From NCBI GenBank assembly GCA_009996555.1, contig JAACZX010000159.1, positions 1-5,921 on the forward strand: a stretch of DNA of 5,921 nucleotides, written 5' to 3'. Below, in pieces: positions 1-5,921 of this stretch (position 1 is the first letter of the stretch; each line of letters opens with the position of its first letter). This DNA comes from Chitinophagaceae bacterium. GTDB taxonomy: Bacteria; Bacteroidota; Bacteroidia; Chitinophagales; Chitinophagaceae. The translations under genes and the position numbers were made by a program. The notes under the pieces are model-generated. The model saw only the letters and a list, made by a program, of their open reading frames with translations, was not told the origin of the DNA and made no database searches.

Positions 1-3000
1 GTAACGATGTATTGCTCGGCAGCAAATCATTCAGCATTGAAGAGTTTGTTCCCGATCGTATTAAAGTGAACACACAGCTCAGCAAAGAGTTTTTAACGGT
101 AGGCGATTCTGCTTCGCTGCGCATCAATGCCAGCAATTTCTTTGGCCCGCCGGCAGCCAACCGTAAATACGAAACAGAGGTTCAGTTCAAACAGGCTTAT
201 TTCTCGCCGGCAAAGTATAATGGTTATGATTTTTCGTTGCGCAATCAAACATCCTTCTTTGATAAAGTGCTGAAAGAAGGTACTACCGATGCAAATGGTA
301 ATGCAACAGAGGGTGTAAGCGTTCCATCACTATACAACAACCTGGGTTTACTGCAGGTAGATATTTACACAACGGTATTTGATGAAACAGGACGGCCTGT
401 AAGCAAACTAACCAAAGCAAATGTATTTACGCAAAAAGTATTTTATGGTTTAGGTGGCGATGGATATTATTATTATCCATTGAACCAGGGCATCCGTTTT
501 CCGCTGATTGCTTTAAACAAAGATGAAAAACTGGTGAATGCACAGGCTCGTGTATTAGTGATCAAACATGAATACAGAACAGTGTTAAGCAAAAGCGGTT
601 CTTATTTCCGTTACGAATCGCAAAAAGAAGAGAAGCGGATGAAAGAAGATGTGGTTACAGTTGCGGGCGAACAAACGAATTACACATTTGTGCCACGCCA
701 GCCCGGTGATTATGAAATTCGCATTTATGCACCCAATGCAGAAACATACGTAAGCCGCCGGTTTTACAGCTATGGTGGATGGGGTGCCGATAACAGTTCG
801 TTTGAAGTAAACACTGAAGGACAGATTGATATTGAAACCGATAAAAAAGAATATGCAACGGGTGAAAAAGCGAAGCTGTTATTCAAAACACCTTTCAGCG
901 GCCGCATGCTGGTAACACTTGAAACCGATCATGTGGTATCGCATCAGTATATAACTGTTGAAAATCGTTCCGCATCAATTGATATACCGTTAACAGCAGA
1001 ACATTTACCCAATGTATTTGTTACTGCCACACTCATCAAGCCACATAGTATGAGTGACATACCATTAACAGTGGCACATGGTTATCAATCCATCAAAGTG
1101 GATGAAAAAAGCAGGAAGATCGATGTAAAGATCACTGCCAGTAAATCAACACGAAGCCGCACACAGCAAAAAGTAAAAGTAAAAGCAGCGCCAGGCAGTT
1201 ATGTTACACTGGCAGCAGTTGATAACGGTGTGTTGCAGGTAAGCAATATGAAAACGCCTGATCCTTATAACTACTTCTACCAGAAAAAAGAACTGGGTGT
1301 ATTTGCTTATGATCTTTATCCCTTACTCTTTCCTGAGTTGCGTGCACGCATGAGCAGCACCGGTGGCGATGGTGCCGATATGGAAAAGCGAAACAACCCA
1401 ATGCCCAACAAACGTGTGCAGATCGTTAGTTACTGGAGTGGTGTGCAAAAAGCAAATGGCAGTGGCGAAGCTGAGTTTGAATTTAATATACCACAGTTCA
1501 GTGGTGAAATACGTTTAATGGCAGTTGCATATAAAAACGAGCAGTTTGGTGCAAGTGAAGAAAATATGACCGTTGCAGATCCGGTTGTGATCAGCGCAGG
1601 TATTCCACGCTTTTTAAGTCCGGGCGATACCGTGCTTGTTCCTGTTACACTCAGCAACACCACAAAAAATGCAGCAAATGCTTCTGTGAAAATGAGTGTG
1701 AGCGGACCTATGCAGGTGGTGGGTGTAAACAGCCAGGTTGCACCTGTTGCTGCCAACTCCGAAAGCAAAGCGGTGTTTCGTGTAGTGGCACAACAACGCA
1801 TCGACTCAGGCCGTATTCGTATTGAAGTAAAAGCAATGGGTGAAACATTTGTTGATGAAACCGCCATCACTATTCGTCCTCCATCCACTTTACAGAAAGA
1901 AAGTGGCAGCGGCAGCATCACAGGTGGTGCTGCACAAAACATCAGCATTCCTGTTAACAGGTTTATGCAGGGCAGTACCGATTATCAGCTCATCGTAAGC
2001 AAATCGCCTGCATTGGAATTAGGTGATCAGTTGAAATACCTTGTACAATATCCTTATGGTTGTACTGAACAAACAGTATCGGCAGCGTTTCCTCAATTGT
2101 ATTTTGGTGATATGGCCGATCAGCTGAAACAAAACAAAGGAGCTGCTTCCACTTCGGTTGCAAACATTAATGAAGCTATCCGTAAAATAAAAATGCGTCA
2201 GTTGTATAACGGAGCTGTTACGATGTGGGATGATGAAGGAAGCGCCAACTGGTGGACCACTGTTTATGCTGCACACTTTTTACTGGAAGCCCGCAAAGCA
2301 GGATACGATGTAGATAACAGTCTTCTTGAAACAATGATGGGTTACCTCATCACACGGTTGAAAACAAAAGAAACCATCGATTATTATTACAACCGCACAC
2401 AGAAAAAGAAAATTGCACCAAAAGAAGTAGCGTATAGTTTATATGTGCTGGCATTGGGCAATCGTTCGCAGATAAGTGTGATGAATTATTACAAAGCCAA
2501 TTCATCATTACTTGCACTCGACAGCCGCTACCTGCTCTCGGCTGCTTATGCTGTAAGTGGCGATAAGAAAAGTTATGTGGCTTTGTTGCCTGCAGCTTTC
2601 AGTGGCGAGTTAAGTGTTGCACAAACCGGAGGAAGTTTTTACAGTGATGTGCGTGATGAAGCTATTGCACTCAACACACTGGTTGATGTTGATCCGGGTA
2701 ATGCACAAATTCCGTTGATGGCACGGCATGTAACACAATATCTGAAAGAACGCCGCTGGCTCAGTACACAGGAGCGTGCATTTGGATTTTTAGCTATTGG
2801 CAAACTTGCACGCAATGCAGCTAAGAGCACCGTTACTGCCGATATAAAAGTGAATGGTAAAACAGCAGGCAAGTTAAATGGTAATGACCTGAAGTTAACG
2901 GCTAAACAATTGGGTGGTGCCAATGTGGAAGTTGTAACAAAAGGAACAGGACGTTTATATTATTACTGGGTAGCCGAAGGCATCAGCGCTACAGGTGATT

Positions 3001-3437
3001 ATAAAGAAGAAGACAGTTACCTGAAAGTGAGGCGACAGTTTTACAATCGCTATGGCCAGCAATTCCCTGGCAACAGTTTCCGGCAAAACGAGTTGATCAT
3101 TGTAAAAGTAACCGTTGAAAAAAGTTTTGCTACGTCTGTTGAAAATGTGGTGCTCACCGATTTGTTGCCTGCCGGTTTTGAAATTGAAAACCCACGCACC
3201 AAAGAATTACCGGGCATGGATTGGATAAGAGACGGATTAATACCAACAGCATTGGATGTGCGTGACGACAGGATTCATTTCTTTGTGGATCTTACAAGCG
3301 GCAGACAAAGTTATTATTATGCAGTGCGGGCAGTATCACCCGGCATTTACCGCATGGGACCTGTTAGTGCCGATGCTATGTACAATGGTGAGTACCATTC
3401 TTATCATGGTGCAGGTGTGGTGAATATTATACAATAA
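1..3437 (+). CDS. Alpha-2-macroglobulin family protein, thioester-containing, C-terminal part (5' end outside window)
   Basis: Bacterial alpha-2-macroglobulin, an envelope protein thought to trap proteases: cleavage of a bait segment exposes an internal thioester that binds the attacker covalently. The frame is open to the window edge (first full codon at 3), so no start is visible; the TTG at 12 is internal. Numbering residues from 12, residues 1-270 look like macroglobulin beta-domains. About 275-415 match the bait-region domain, with Y281-x-x-G-E and AVDNGVL (402-408). A Gly/Asp-rich, Arg/Lys-containing linker at 444-468 is a bait-like candidate. An A2M core domain follows (about 469-660, YWSG at 474-477). 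The thioester motif YPYGCTEQ has Cys684 and Gln687. The helical thioester domain follows (W747-W748...FLLEA near 756-760), and the C-terminal domain ends with the family's DAMY (Met1123). Family members usually run to 1,500-2,000 residues, so a substantial N-terminal part, with any signal peptide or lipobox, lies upstream. The family call is firm; the trap function is inferred from the family. Confidence 0.95.
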   Translation, partial: NDVLLGSKSFSIEEFVPDRIKVNTQLSKEFLTVGDSASLRINASNFFGPPAANRKYETEVQFKQAYFSPAKYNGYDFSLRNQTSFFDKVLKEGTTDANGNATEGVSVPSLYNNLGLLQVDIYTTVFDETGRPVSKLTKANVFTQKVFYGLGGDGYYYYPLNQGIRFPLIALNKDEKLVNAQARVLVIKHEYRTVLSKSGSYFRYESQKEEKRMKEDVVTVAGEQTNYTFVPRQPGDYEIRIYAPNAETYVSRRFYSYGGWGADNSSFEVNTEGQIDIETDKKEYATGEKAKLLFKTPFSGRMLVTLETDHVVSHQYITVENRSASIDIPLTAEHLPNVFVTATLIKPHSMSDIPLTVAHGYQSIKVDEKSRKIDVKITASKSTRSRTQQKVKVKAAPGSYVTLAAVDNGVLQVSNMKTPDPYNYFYQKKELGVFAYDLYPLLFPELRARMSSTGGDGADMEKRNNPMPNKRVQIVSYWSGVQKANGSGEAEFEFNIPQFSGEIRLMAVAYKNEQFGASEENMTVADPVVISAGIPRFLSPGDTVLVPVTLSNTTKNAANASVKMSVSGPMQVVGVNSQVAPVAANSESKAVFRVVAQQRIDSGRIRIEVKAMGETFVDETAITIRPPSTLQKESGSGSITGGAAQNISIPVNRFMQGSTDYQLIVSKSPALELGDQLKYLVQYPYGCTEQTVSAAFPQLYFGDMADQLKQNKGAASTSVANINEAIRKIKMRQLYNGAVTMWDDEGSANWWTTVYAAHFLLEARKAGYDVDNSLLETMMGYLITRLKTKETIDYYYNRTQKKKIAPKEVAYSLYVLALGNRSQISVMNYYKANSSLLALDSRYLLSAAYAVSGDKKSYVALLPAAFSGELSVAQTGGSFYSDVRDEAIALNTLVDVDPGNAQIPLMARHVTQYLKERRWLSTQERAFGFLAIGKLARNAAKSTVTADIKVNGKTAGKLNGNDLKLTAKQLGGANVEVVTKGTGRLYYYWVAEGISATGDYKEEDSYLKVRRQFYNRYGQQFPGNSFRQNELIIVKVTVEKSFATSVENVVLTDLLPAGFEIENPRTKELPGMDWIRDGLIPTALDVRDDRIHFFVDLTSGRQSYYYAVRAVSPGIYRMGPVSADAMYNGEYHSYHGAGVVNIIQ

Positions 3438-3440
3438 ATA

Positions 3441-3478
3441 AAAAACCTCCGGGGTTTTTGAAAACCCCGGAGGTTTTT
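3441..3478. terminator. Bidirectional intrinsic terminator between convergent genes
   Basis: Perfect 18-bp inverted repeat: left arm 3441-3458 and right arm 3461-3478, separated by TG. The GC-rich core is CCTCCGGGG/CCCCGGAGG. The outer A5/T5 tracts supply a U-run in the RNA of either strand, and the inner T/A tracts probably open into a larger loop. It begins 3 bases after the macroglobulin stop codon and lies 52 bases beyond the stop of the small minus-strand gene, so it can end both converging transcription units. Bases 3479-3530 between it and that gene show nothing further. Confidence 0.93.
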
Positions 3479-3530
3479 ATCCTTCCTTCACCAACAACAG
3501 CGGTGACTAAGGAACAATTCAAAAAAGTGG

Positions 3531-3902
3531 TTAGATCTTTTCGTTCAGTAAATCTTTGAAGCGCTGTTTATTTATCGCCTTGCTTTGATAAACTATGAAA
3601 TTCTTGCTTTGCCGAACACGGATTCCAGTAATAGATTCGTATTCTTCGATTGCATTTTCGTCAATTTGAATTACTCCCGTACCAAACACATGTCGATTGT
3701 GGCCATTTTTCTTTACTCCTGTTATCCAGTAAATTTCTCCAGTTTCGATATCACTACATCCACCATGTCCATTTCCGTTGAAAGCTTTATCATCGAAATA
3801 AATTGTTTTTCCGGTTTTCGAAAGTTCGACAAAACCAATCCATGCTGGACCATCATCGGAATAACCAGACTTCAATTCAATATATTTCAACTCTCGTTTC
3901 AT
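3531..3902 (-). CDS. Small conserved-looking hypothetical protein (123 aa) with an HGGC motif
   Basis: I do not recognise a characterised family. The best start is the ATG at 3902; the in-frame TTG just upstream (3905) would add one residue and is less likely. The protein reads MKRELKYIELKSGYSD and continues with GPAWIG (18-23), a strand-like stretch to Y35-F36, then GNGHGGCSD (43-51, single Cys49), E-T-G-E-I-Y-W (53-59), a segment rich in Gly, His and Asn (66-76), and a charged C-terminus ending in a short probable helix (112-121). There is no signal peptide or membrane segment, so it is probably cytoplasmic and beta-rich. It lies 56 bases downstream of the acetyltransferase on the same strand and may be co-transcribed with it. 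Local GC looks somewhat lower than in the macroglobulin gene. From memory, similar short Bacteroidota proteins sometimes carry an automated label of 1-deoxyxylulose-5-phosphate synthase; nothing here supports that enzyme, which is about 600 residues long. That it is a real gene is likely; its function is unknown. Confidence 0.78.
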   Translation of the reverse strand: MKRELKYIELKSGYSDDGPAWIGFVELSKTGKTIYFDDKAFNGNGHGGCSDIETGEIYWITGVKKNGHNRHVFGTGVIQIDENAIEEYESITGIRVRQSKNFIVYQSKAINKQRFKDLLNEKI

Positions 3903-3958
3903 CAATTCTAAATAAAGTCTCGTTTTTTTTTAAAAGGCTTTTCACTTATATAGTTCTC

Positions 3959-4447
3959 TTACACCAATTCTTTTTCCATATACACCACACCATCCAGCGG
4001 ATTGTCGTAGTACGATGTTGTTTCAACAAAACCATATTGTTTGTACAGTCCAATTGCCGGCTGCAGTTTTTCCAGTGTGTCGAGTTTCATTTTGGTATAA
4101 CCCAGTGTTTGCGCATCTTTAATGAGTTGCTCCACCAGCACTTTACCAATTTTATGTTTTCTGTAAAACGGTTTCACATACAGGCGTTTCATTTCGCAGG
4201 TTCTGCTGAGCGGAGCCGAAGCATCCTTTATAGGTTGCAAAGCCACACAACCGGCTATTTCGTTATTCCATTTTGCCAGGTAAATGACGCCTTTGGGCGG
4301 TCCGTATTTTTTTAAGGGATTCTTCAGTTCCTCTTCAAATGTCTGAAAGCATAAATCTTCATCCAGCTCCATCTCATATTCCCGAAACAGTTTCCTTACC
4401 TCGTCCAGCAACCAACCTTCCTGCTGTATATAAATTAACTCCGTCAT
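3959..4447 (-). CDS. GNAT family N-acetyltransferase (162 aa)
   Basis: Cytoplasmic enzyme expected to transfer an acetyl group from acetyl-CoA to an amine; the substrate cannot be read from the sequence. The length is normal for a single GNAT domain. N-terminal helices (11-45) include DLCFQTFEEEL (31-41), followed by beta strands YLA (56-58) and AGCVALQPI (65-73). Motif A is CEMKRLYV (84-91), then R96-K-H-K-I-G101-K, the pyrophosphate-binding loop. The C-terminal part shows MKLDTL (120-125) and A131..LY..YGF (to 140), typical of motif B, then YYDNP (146-150). The usual loop pattern is R/Q-x-x-G-x-G/A; here the first Gly is Lys99 while Gly101 is kept. The ATG at 4447 fits the family N-terminus. 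The gene is divergent from the dipeptidase gene across 42 bases, with a candidate -7 box in that gap, and is followed by the small hypothetical gene. The family is secure and the substrate unknown. Confidence 0.93.
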   Translation of the reverse strand: MTELIYIQQEGWLLDEVRKLFREYEMELDEDLCFQTFEEELKNPLKKYGPPKGVIYLAKWNNEIAGCVALQPIKDASAPLSRTCEMKRLYVKPFYRKHKIGKVLVEQLIKDAQTLGYTKMKLDTLEKLQPAIGLYKQYGFVETTSYYDNPLDGVVYMEKELV

Positions 4448-4466
4448 TTTTTAATTACCTTAACTG

Positions 4467-4474
4467 CAAACTTA
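4467..4474 (-). promoter_or_regulatory. Candidate Bacteroidota -7 promoter element for the acetyltransferase gene
   Basis: On the minus strand these bases read TAAGTTTG, an exact match to the Bacteroidota housekeeping -7 consensus TAnnTTTG. The box lies 19 bases upstream of the acetyltransferase ATG, which would give a leader of roughly 12-15 nucleotides. I could not find a convincing TTTG -33 element at the usual distance; the nearest T-rich stretch sits too far upstream, inside the dipeptidase gene. An 8-base degenerate match can arise by chance, but its position in the only divergent gap supports it. Confidence 0.45.
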
Positions 4475-4489
4475 CAACCTTCACTGTTT

Positions 4490-5683
4490 ATGTTACTGCG
4501 AAAAATTCTTTTATTATTGTTATTTCCTTCTTTCCTGTGTGCACAGCAATACAAAAAATTACATAAACAGGCAGTGCTGGTGGATACACATAATGATATT
4601 CCATCATCTGCCATTGAAAAGAAGGTAGCTTTCGATTCTGATCTCAAAGGAAAAACGCATTCTGATCTGAATCGTATGTTTAGTGGTGGTGTAAAAGGAC
4701 AGATGTTTTCGATCTTTTGCGGTGGCGAACAAAAAGAGCCTTACGCTTTTGCCAATCAGGAAATGGACAGCGTTTATGCATGGGTGCAACGCAATCCATC
4801 AAAAATGATGTTGGTATATAACCCTGGCGATTTTAAAAAAGCCATCAAGGAAAAAAAGTTGGCTACGATGTTTGGAGTTGAAGGCGGGCACATGATTGAA
4901 AATGACCTTGCAAAACTGGATGCATTGTACAAAAGAGGCATGCGTTACATGACCATTACCTGGAATAATTCAACGCCCTGGGCAACAAGTGCAGCCGATG
5001 AAACAACCCCGGGCGGTGCTGTTAACAGTGAAGGAAAAAAAGGTTTGACTGAATTTGGTAAGCAGGTAATTAAACGCATGAATGAATTGGGTGTGATGGT
5101 TGATATTAGTCATGTTGGCGAACAAACATTCTGGGATATTACTAAGATCAGTACCAAACCCATTATTGCATCGCATAGCTGTGTATGGAATCTTTGCCCG
5201 CATAGAAGAAACTTAAAAGACGAACAGATCAAAGCCATTGCAAAAAGCGGCGGCGTGATCTTCCTTAATTTCTACGGAGGCTTTATTGATAGTACCTATG
5301 AAGCAAAACGTGATGGACTTTTGAAGCAGTATCAGCCGGAGATTGATTCACTCATAAAAACAAATATGCAGCCCGATTATGCACGCATTATTACTGCAGA
5401 AAAATATAAAGACCGACTGTTGAACATTCGTCCGTCTTTATCGGTACTCATCGACCATCTTGATTATATCGTAAAGTTAGTTGGTGTTGATCATGTAGGT
5501 ATGGGTAGTGATTTTGATGGTATTGAAGTACCGCCACGTGAGCTGAATGGTGTGGAAGATTATCCGCTCATTACAAAAGCATTGTTGGAAAGAGGTTACA
5601 GTAAAAAAGATATTCGTAAAATATTGGGAGGAAATTTTATGCGTGTGTTTGAAGCGAATATGAAGAATGCTGTACAGCAGTAA
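4490..5683 (+). CDS. Exported membrane dipeptidase (peptidase family M19, renal-dipeptidase type)
   Basis: Zinc metallopeptidase predicted to hydrolyse dipeptides outside the cytoplasm. Its 397 residues are a normal length for the family plus a leader. The N-terminus is a signal peptide: Lys/Arg at 4-5, hydrophobic core 6-17, likely cleavage after Ala18 before QQ. Cys17 is not in a lipobox, so lipidation is unlikely. All expected active-site residues are present: H34-x-D36 (in VDTHND), bridging Glu131 (GVEGGH), His208 (DISH), His229 (SHS), Arg240 (HRRN) and the catalytic-type Asp341 (GSDFDG). The C-terminal GGNFMRVFE is also typical. The ATG at 4490 is the only start that keeps the signal peptide; no Shine-Dalgarno motif precedes it, as is common in Bacteroidota. 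I saw no clear promoter for it in the 42-base divergent gap. It ends 9 bases from the converging AraC-type gene. The physiological substrate (peptide scavenging or cell-wall dipeptides) is not decided by the sequence. Confidence 0.95.
   Translation: MLLRKILLLLLFPSFLCAQQYKKLHKQAVLVDTHNDIPSSAIEKKVAFDSDLKGKTHSDLNRMFSGGVKGQMFSIFCGGEQKEPYAFANQEMDSVYAWVQRNPSKMMLVYNPGDFKKAIKEKKLATMFGVEGGHMIENDLAKLDALYKRGMRYMTITWNNSTPWATSAADETTPGGAVNSEGKKGLTEFGKQVIKRMNELGVMVDISHVGEQTFWDITKISTKPIIASHSCVWNLCPHRRNLKDEQIKAIAKSGGVIFLNFYGGFIDSTYEAKRDGLLKQYQPEIDSLIKTNMQPDYARIITAEKYKDRLLNIRPSLSVLIDHLDYIVKLVGVDHVGMGSDFDGIEVPPRELNGVEDYPLITKALLERGYSKKDIRKILGGNFMRVFEANMKNAVQQ
5668..5679. repeat. 12-bp perfect palindrome at the end of the dipeptidase gene
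   Basis: TGCTGTACAGCA is its own reverse complement and lies within the last codons of the dipeptidase gene, just before the converging regulator gene. It has no loop and no following T-tract, so it is not a standard terminator. It may be a chance result of the codons encoding AVQQ, or a protein-binding site; I see no second copy in the window. Confidence 0.3.
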
Positions 5684-5692
5684 ACCTATCAA

Positions 5693-5921
5693 TTATTTGG
5701 TTGCTGAAGTGCGCCACTCCTGCGGTGTTACTCCAAACTCCTGTTTAAATACTCTTGCAAAATAACCGGGATCGTTATAACCACAATCCAAAGCGATAGC
5801 TGCAATGCTTAATGCCGGATCGGCTAACAATTCCTTTGCTTTATTTAAACGGATGATGCGGATAAATTTATTGGGCGAACAACCTGTAAGTGCTTCCAGT
5901 TTGCGGTGCAGTTGCGAATGA
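5693..5921 (-). CDS. AraC-family transcriptional regulator, C-terminal HTH domain (partial, 5' end outside window)
   Basis: The minus strand is open from the window edge to a TAA at 5695-5693, giving the last 75 residues of a protein. The fragment starts at HSQLHRKLEALTG, the end of the first helix-turn-helix of an AraC/XylS DNA-binding domain, then SPNKFIRIIRL, the linker helix. The second helix-turn-helix follows as LSIAAIALDCGYNDPGYFAR with the signature end VFKQEFGVTPQEWR. This domain binds DNA and normally sits at the protein C-terminus, as here. The wording QLHRKL..LTG.SPN.FIR is common in Bacteroidota regulators, including those at the end of hybrid two-component sensors, so the missing N-terminal part could be a ligand-binding, TPR or sensor-kinase module. 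The gene is convergent with the dipeptidase gene and is therefore not transcribed with it; whether it regulates any gene here cannot be judged. Confidence 0.92.
   Translation of the reverse strand, partial: HSQLHRKLEALTGCSPNKFIRIIRLNKAKELLADPALSIAAIALDCGYNDPGYFARVFKQEFGVTPQEWRTSATK

Noticed and set aside
12..14. TTG at 12 as the macroglobulin start codon
   Set aside because: The frame stays open upstream to the window edge, there is no signal peptide after it, and the encoded sequence begins inside a macroglobulin domain. The gene is cut by the window.
898..905. 8-bp palindrome GCGGCCGC inside the macroglobulin gene
   Set aside because: A single copy within conserved coding sequence; best explained by the codons used there.
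1430..1948. Long minus-strand open frame (172 codons) opposite the macroglobulin gene
   Set aside because: It lies wholly inside a certain gene on the other strand; the translation is low in domain-like structure and rich in residues expected from antisense codons. It is a shadow frame.
3585..3911. Plus-strand open frame (108 codons) opposite the small hypothetical gene
   Set aside because: I considered which strand is real. The minus-strand reading has well-spaced Gly, Trp and charged motifs and a normal composition; the plus reading is rich in Phe, Ile and Asn with no pattern.
3923..3942. T9 tract followed by AAAAGGCTTTT as a possible terminator after the acetyltransferase gene
   Set aside because: The inverted repeat has only a single central base, so it cannot form a normal hairpin, and its stem is AT-rich. 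Read-through to the small gene seems more likely.
3803..4315. Plus-strand open frame (170 codons) over the small hypothetical gene and the acetyltransferase gene
   Set aside because: It spans two genes and their gap on the opposite strand, and its translation is rich in Phe, His and Gln without a recognisable domain. The minus-strand genes have clear family or motif support.

Overview
The window looks like chromosomal DNA from a member of the Bacteroidota, possibly a Chitinophagaceae-like genus. The evidence is as follows. Composition is moderately AT-rich. All five stop codons visible are TAA. Shine-Dalgarno motifs are absent or weak before the start codons. One match to the Bacteroidota -7 promoter element (TAnnTTTG) lies in the only divergent intergenic gap. 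The protein families are also typical: a very large thioester-containing alpha-2-macroglobulin, an exported M19 dipeptidase, and an AraC-type HTH of the 'QLHRKL..LTG.SPN.FIR' kind. The phylum call is inference, and the genus level is a guess.

Layout. Positions 1-3437 (+) hold the C-terminal ~1,140 residues of a bacterial alpha-2-macroglobulin; its N-terminus lies outside the window. An unusually perfect 18-bp inverted repeat at 3441-3478, flanked by A and T tracts, follows directly. It should terminate transcription from both directions, because the next two genes run on the opposite strand. Those genes are a GNAT acetyltransferase (4447 to 3959) and, 56 bp downstream of it, a small uncharacterised protein of 123 residues (3902 to 3531). 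A 42-bp divergent gap separates the acetyltransferase from a secreted membrane-dipeptidase-type metallopeptidase (4490-5683, +). Nine bases after that gene, converging on it, is the C-terminal DNA-binding end of an AraC-family regulator (5921 to 5693, -), cut by the window edge.

Functional reading. Two of the five genes act in the cell envelope: the macroglobulin as a protease trap, and the dipeptidase in dipeptide hydrolysis. The others are cytoplasmic. Nothing in the spacing suggests that the five genes form one system; the strand switches and the strong terminator argue for at least four separate transcription units. I see no mobile element, CRISPR array, tRNA or rRNA, and no gene-free stretch longer than about 100 bases. 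I do not see a clear previously undescribed system. The most open item is the small uncharacterised protein with its HGGC motif.
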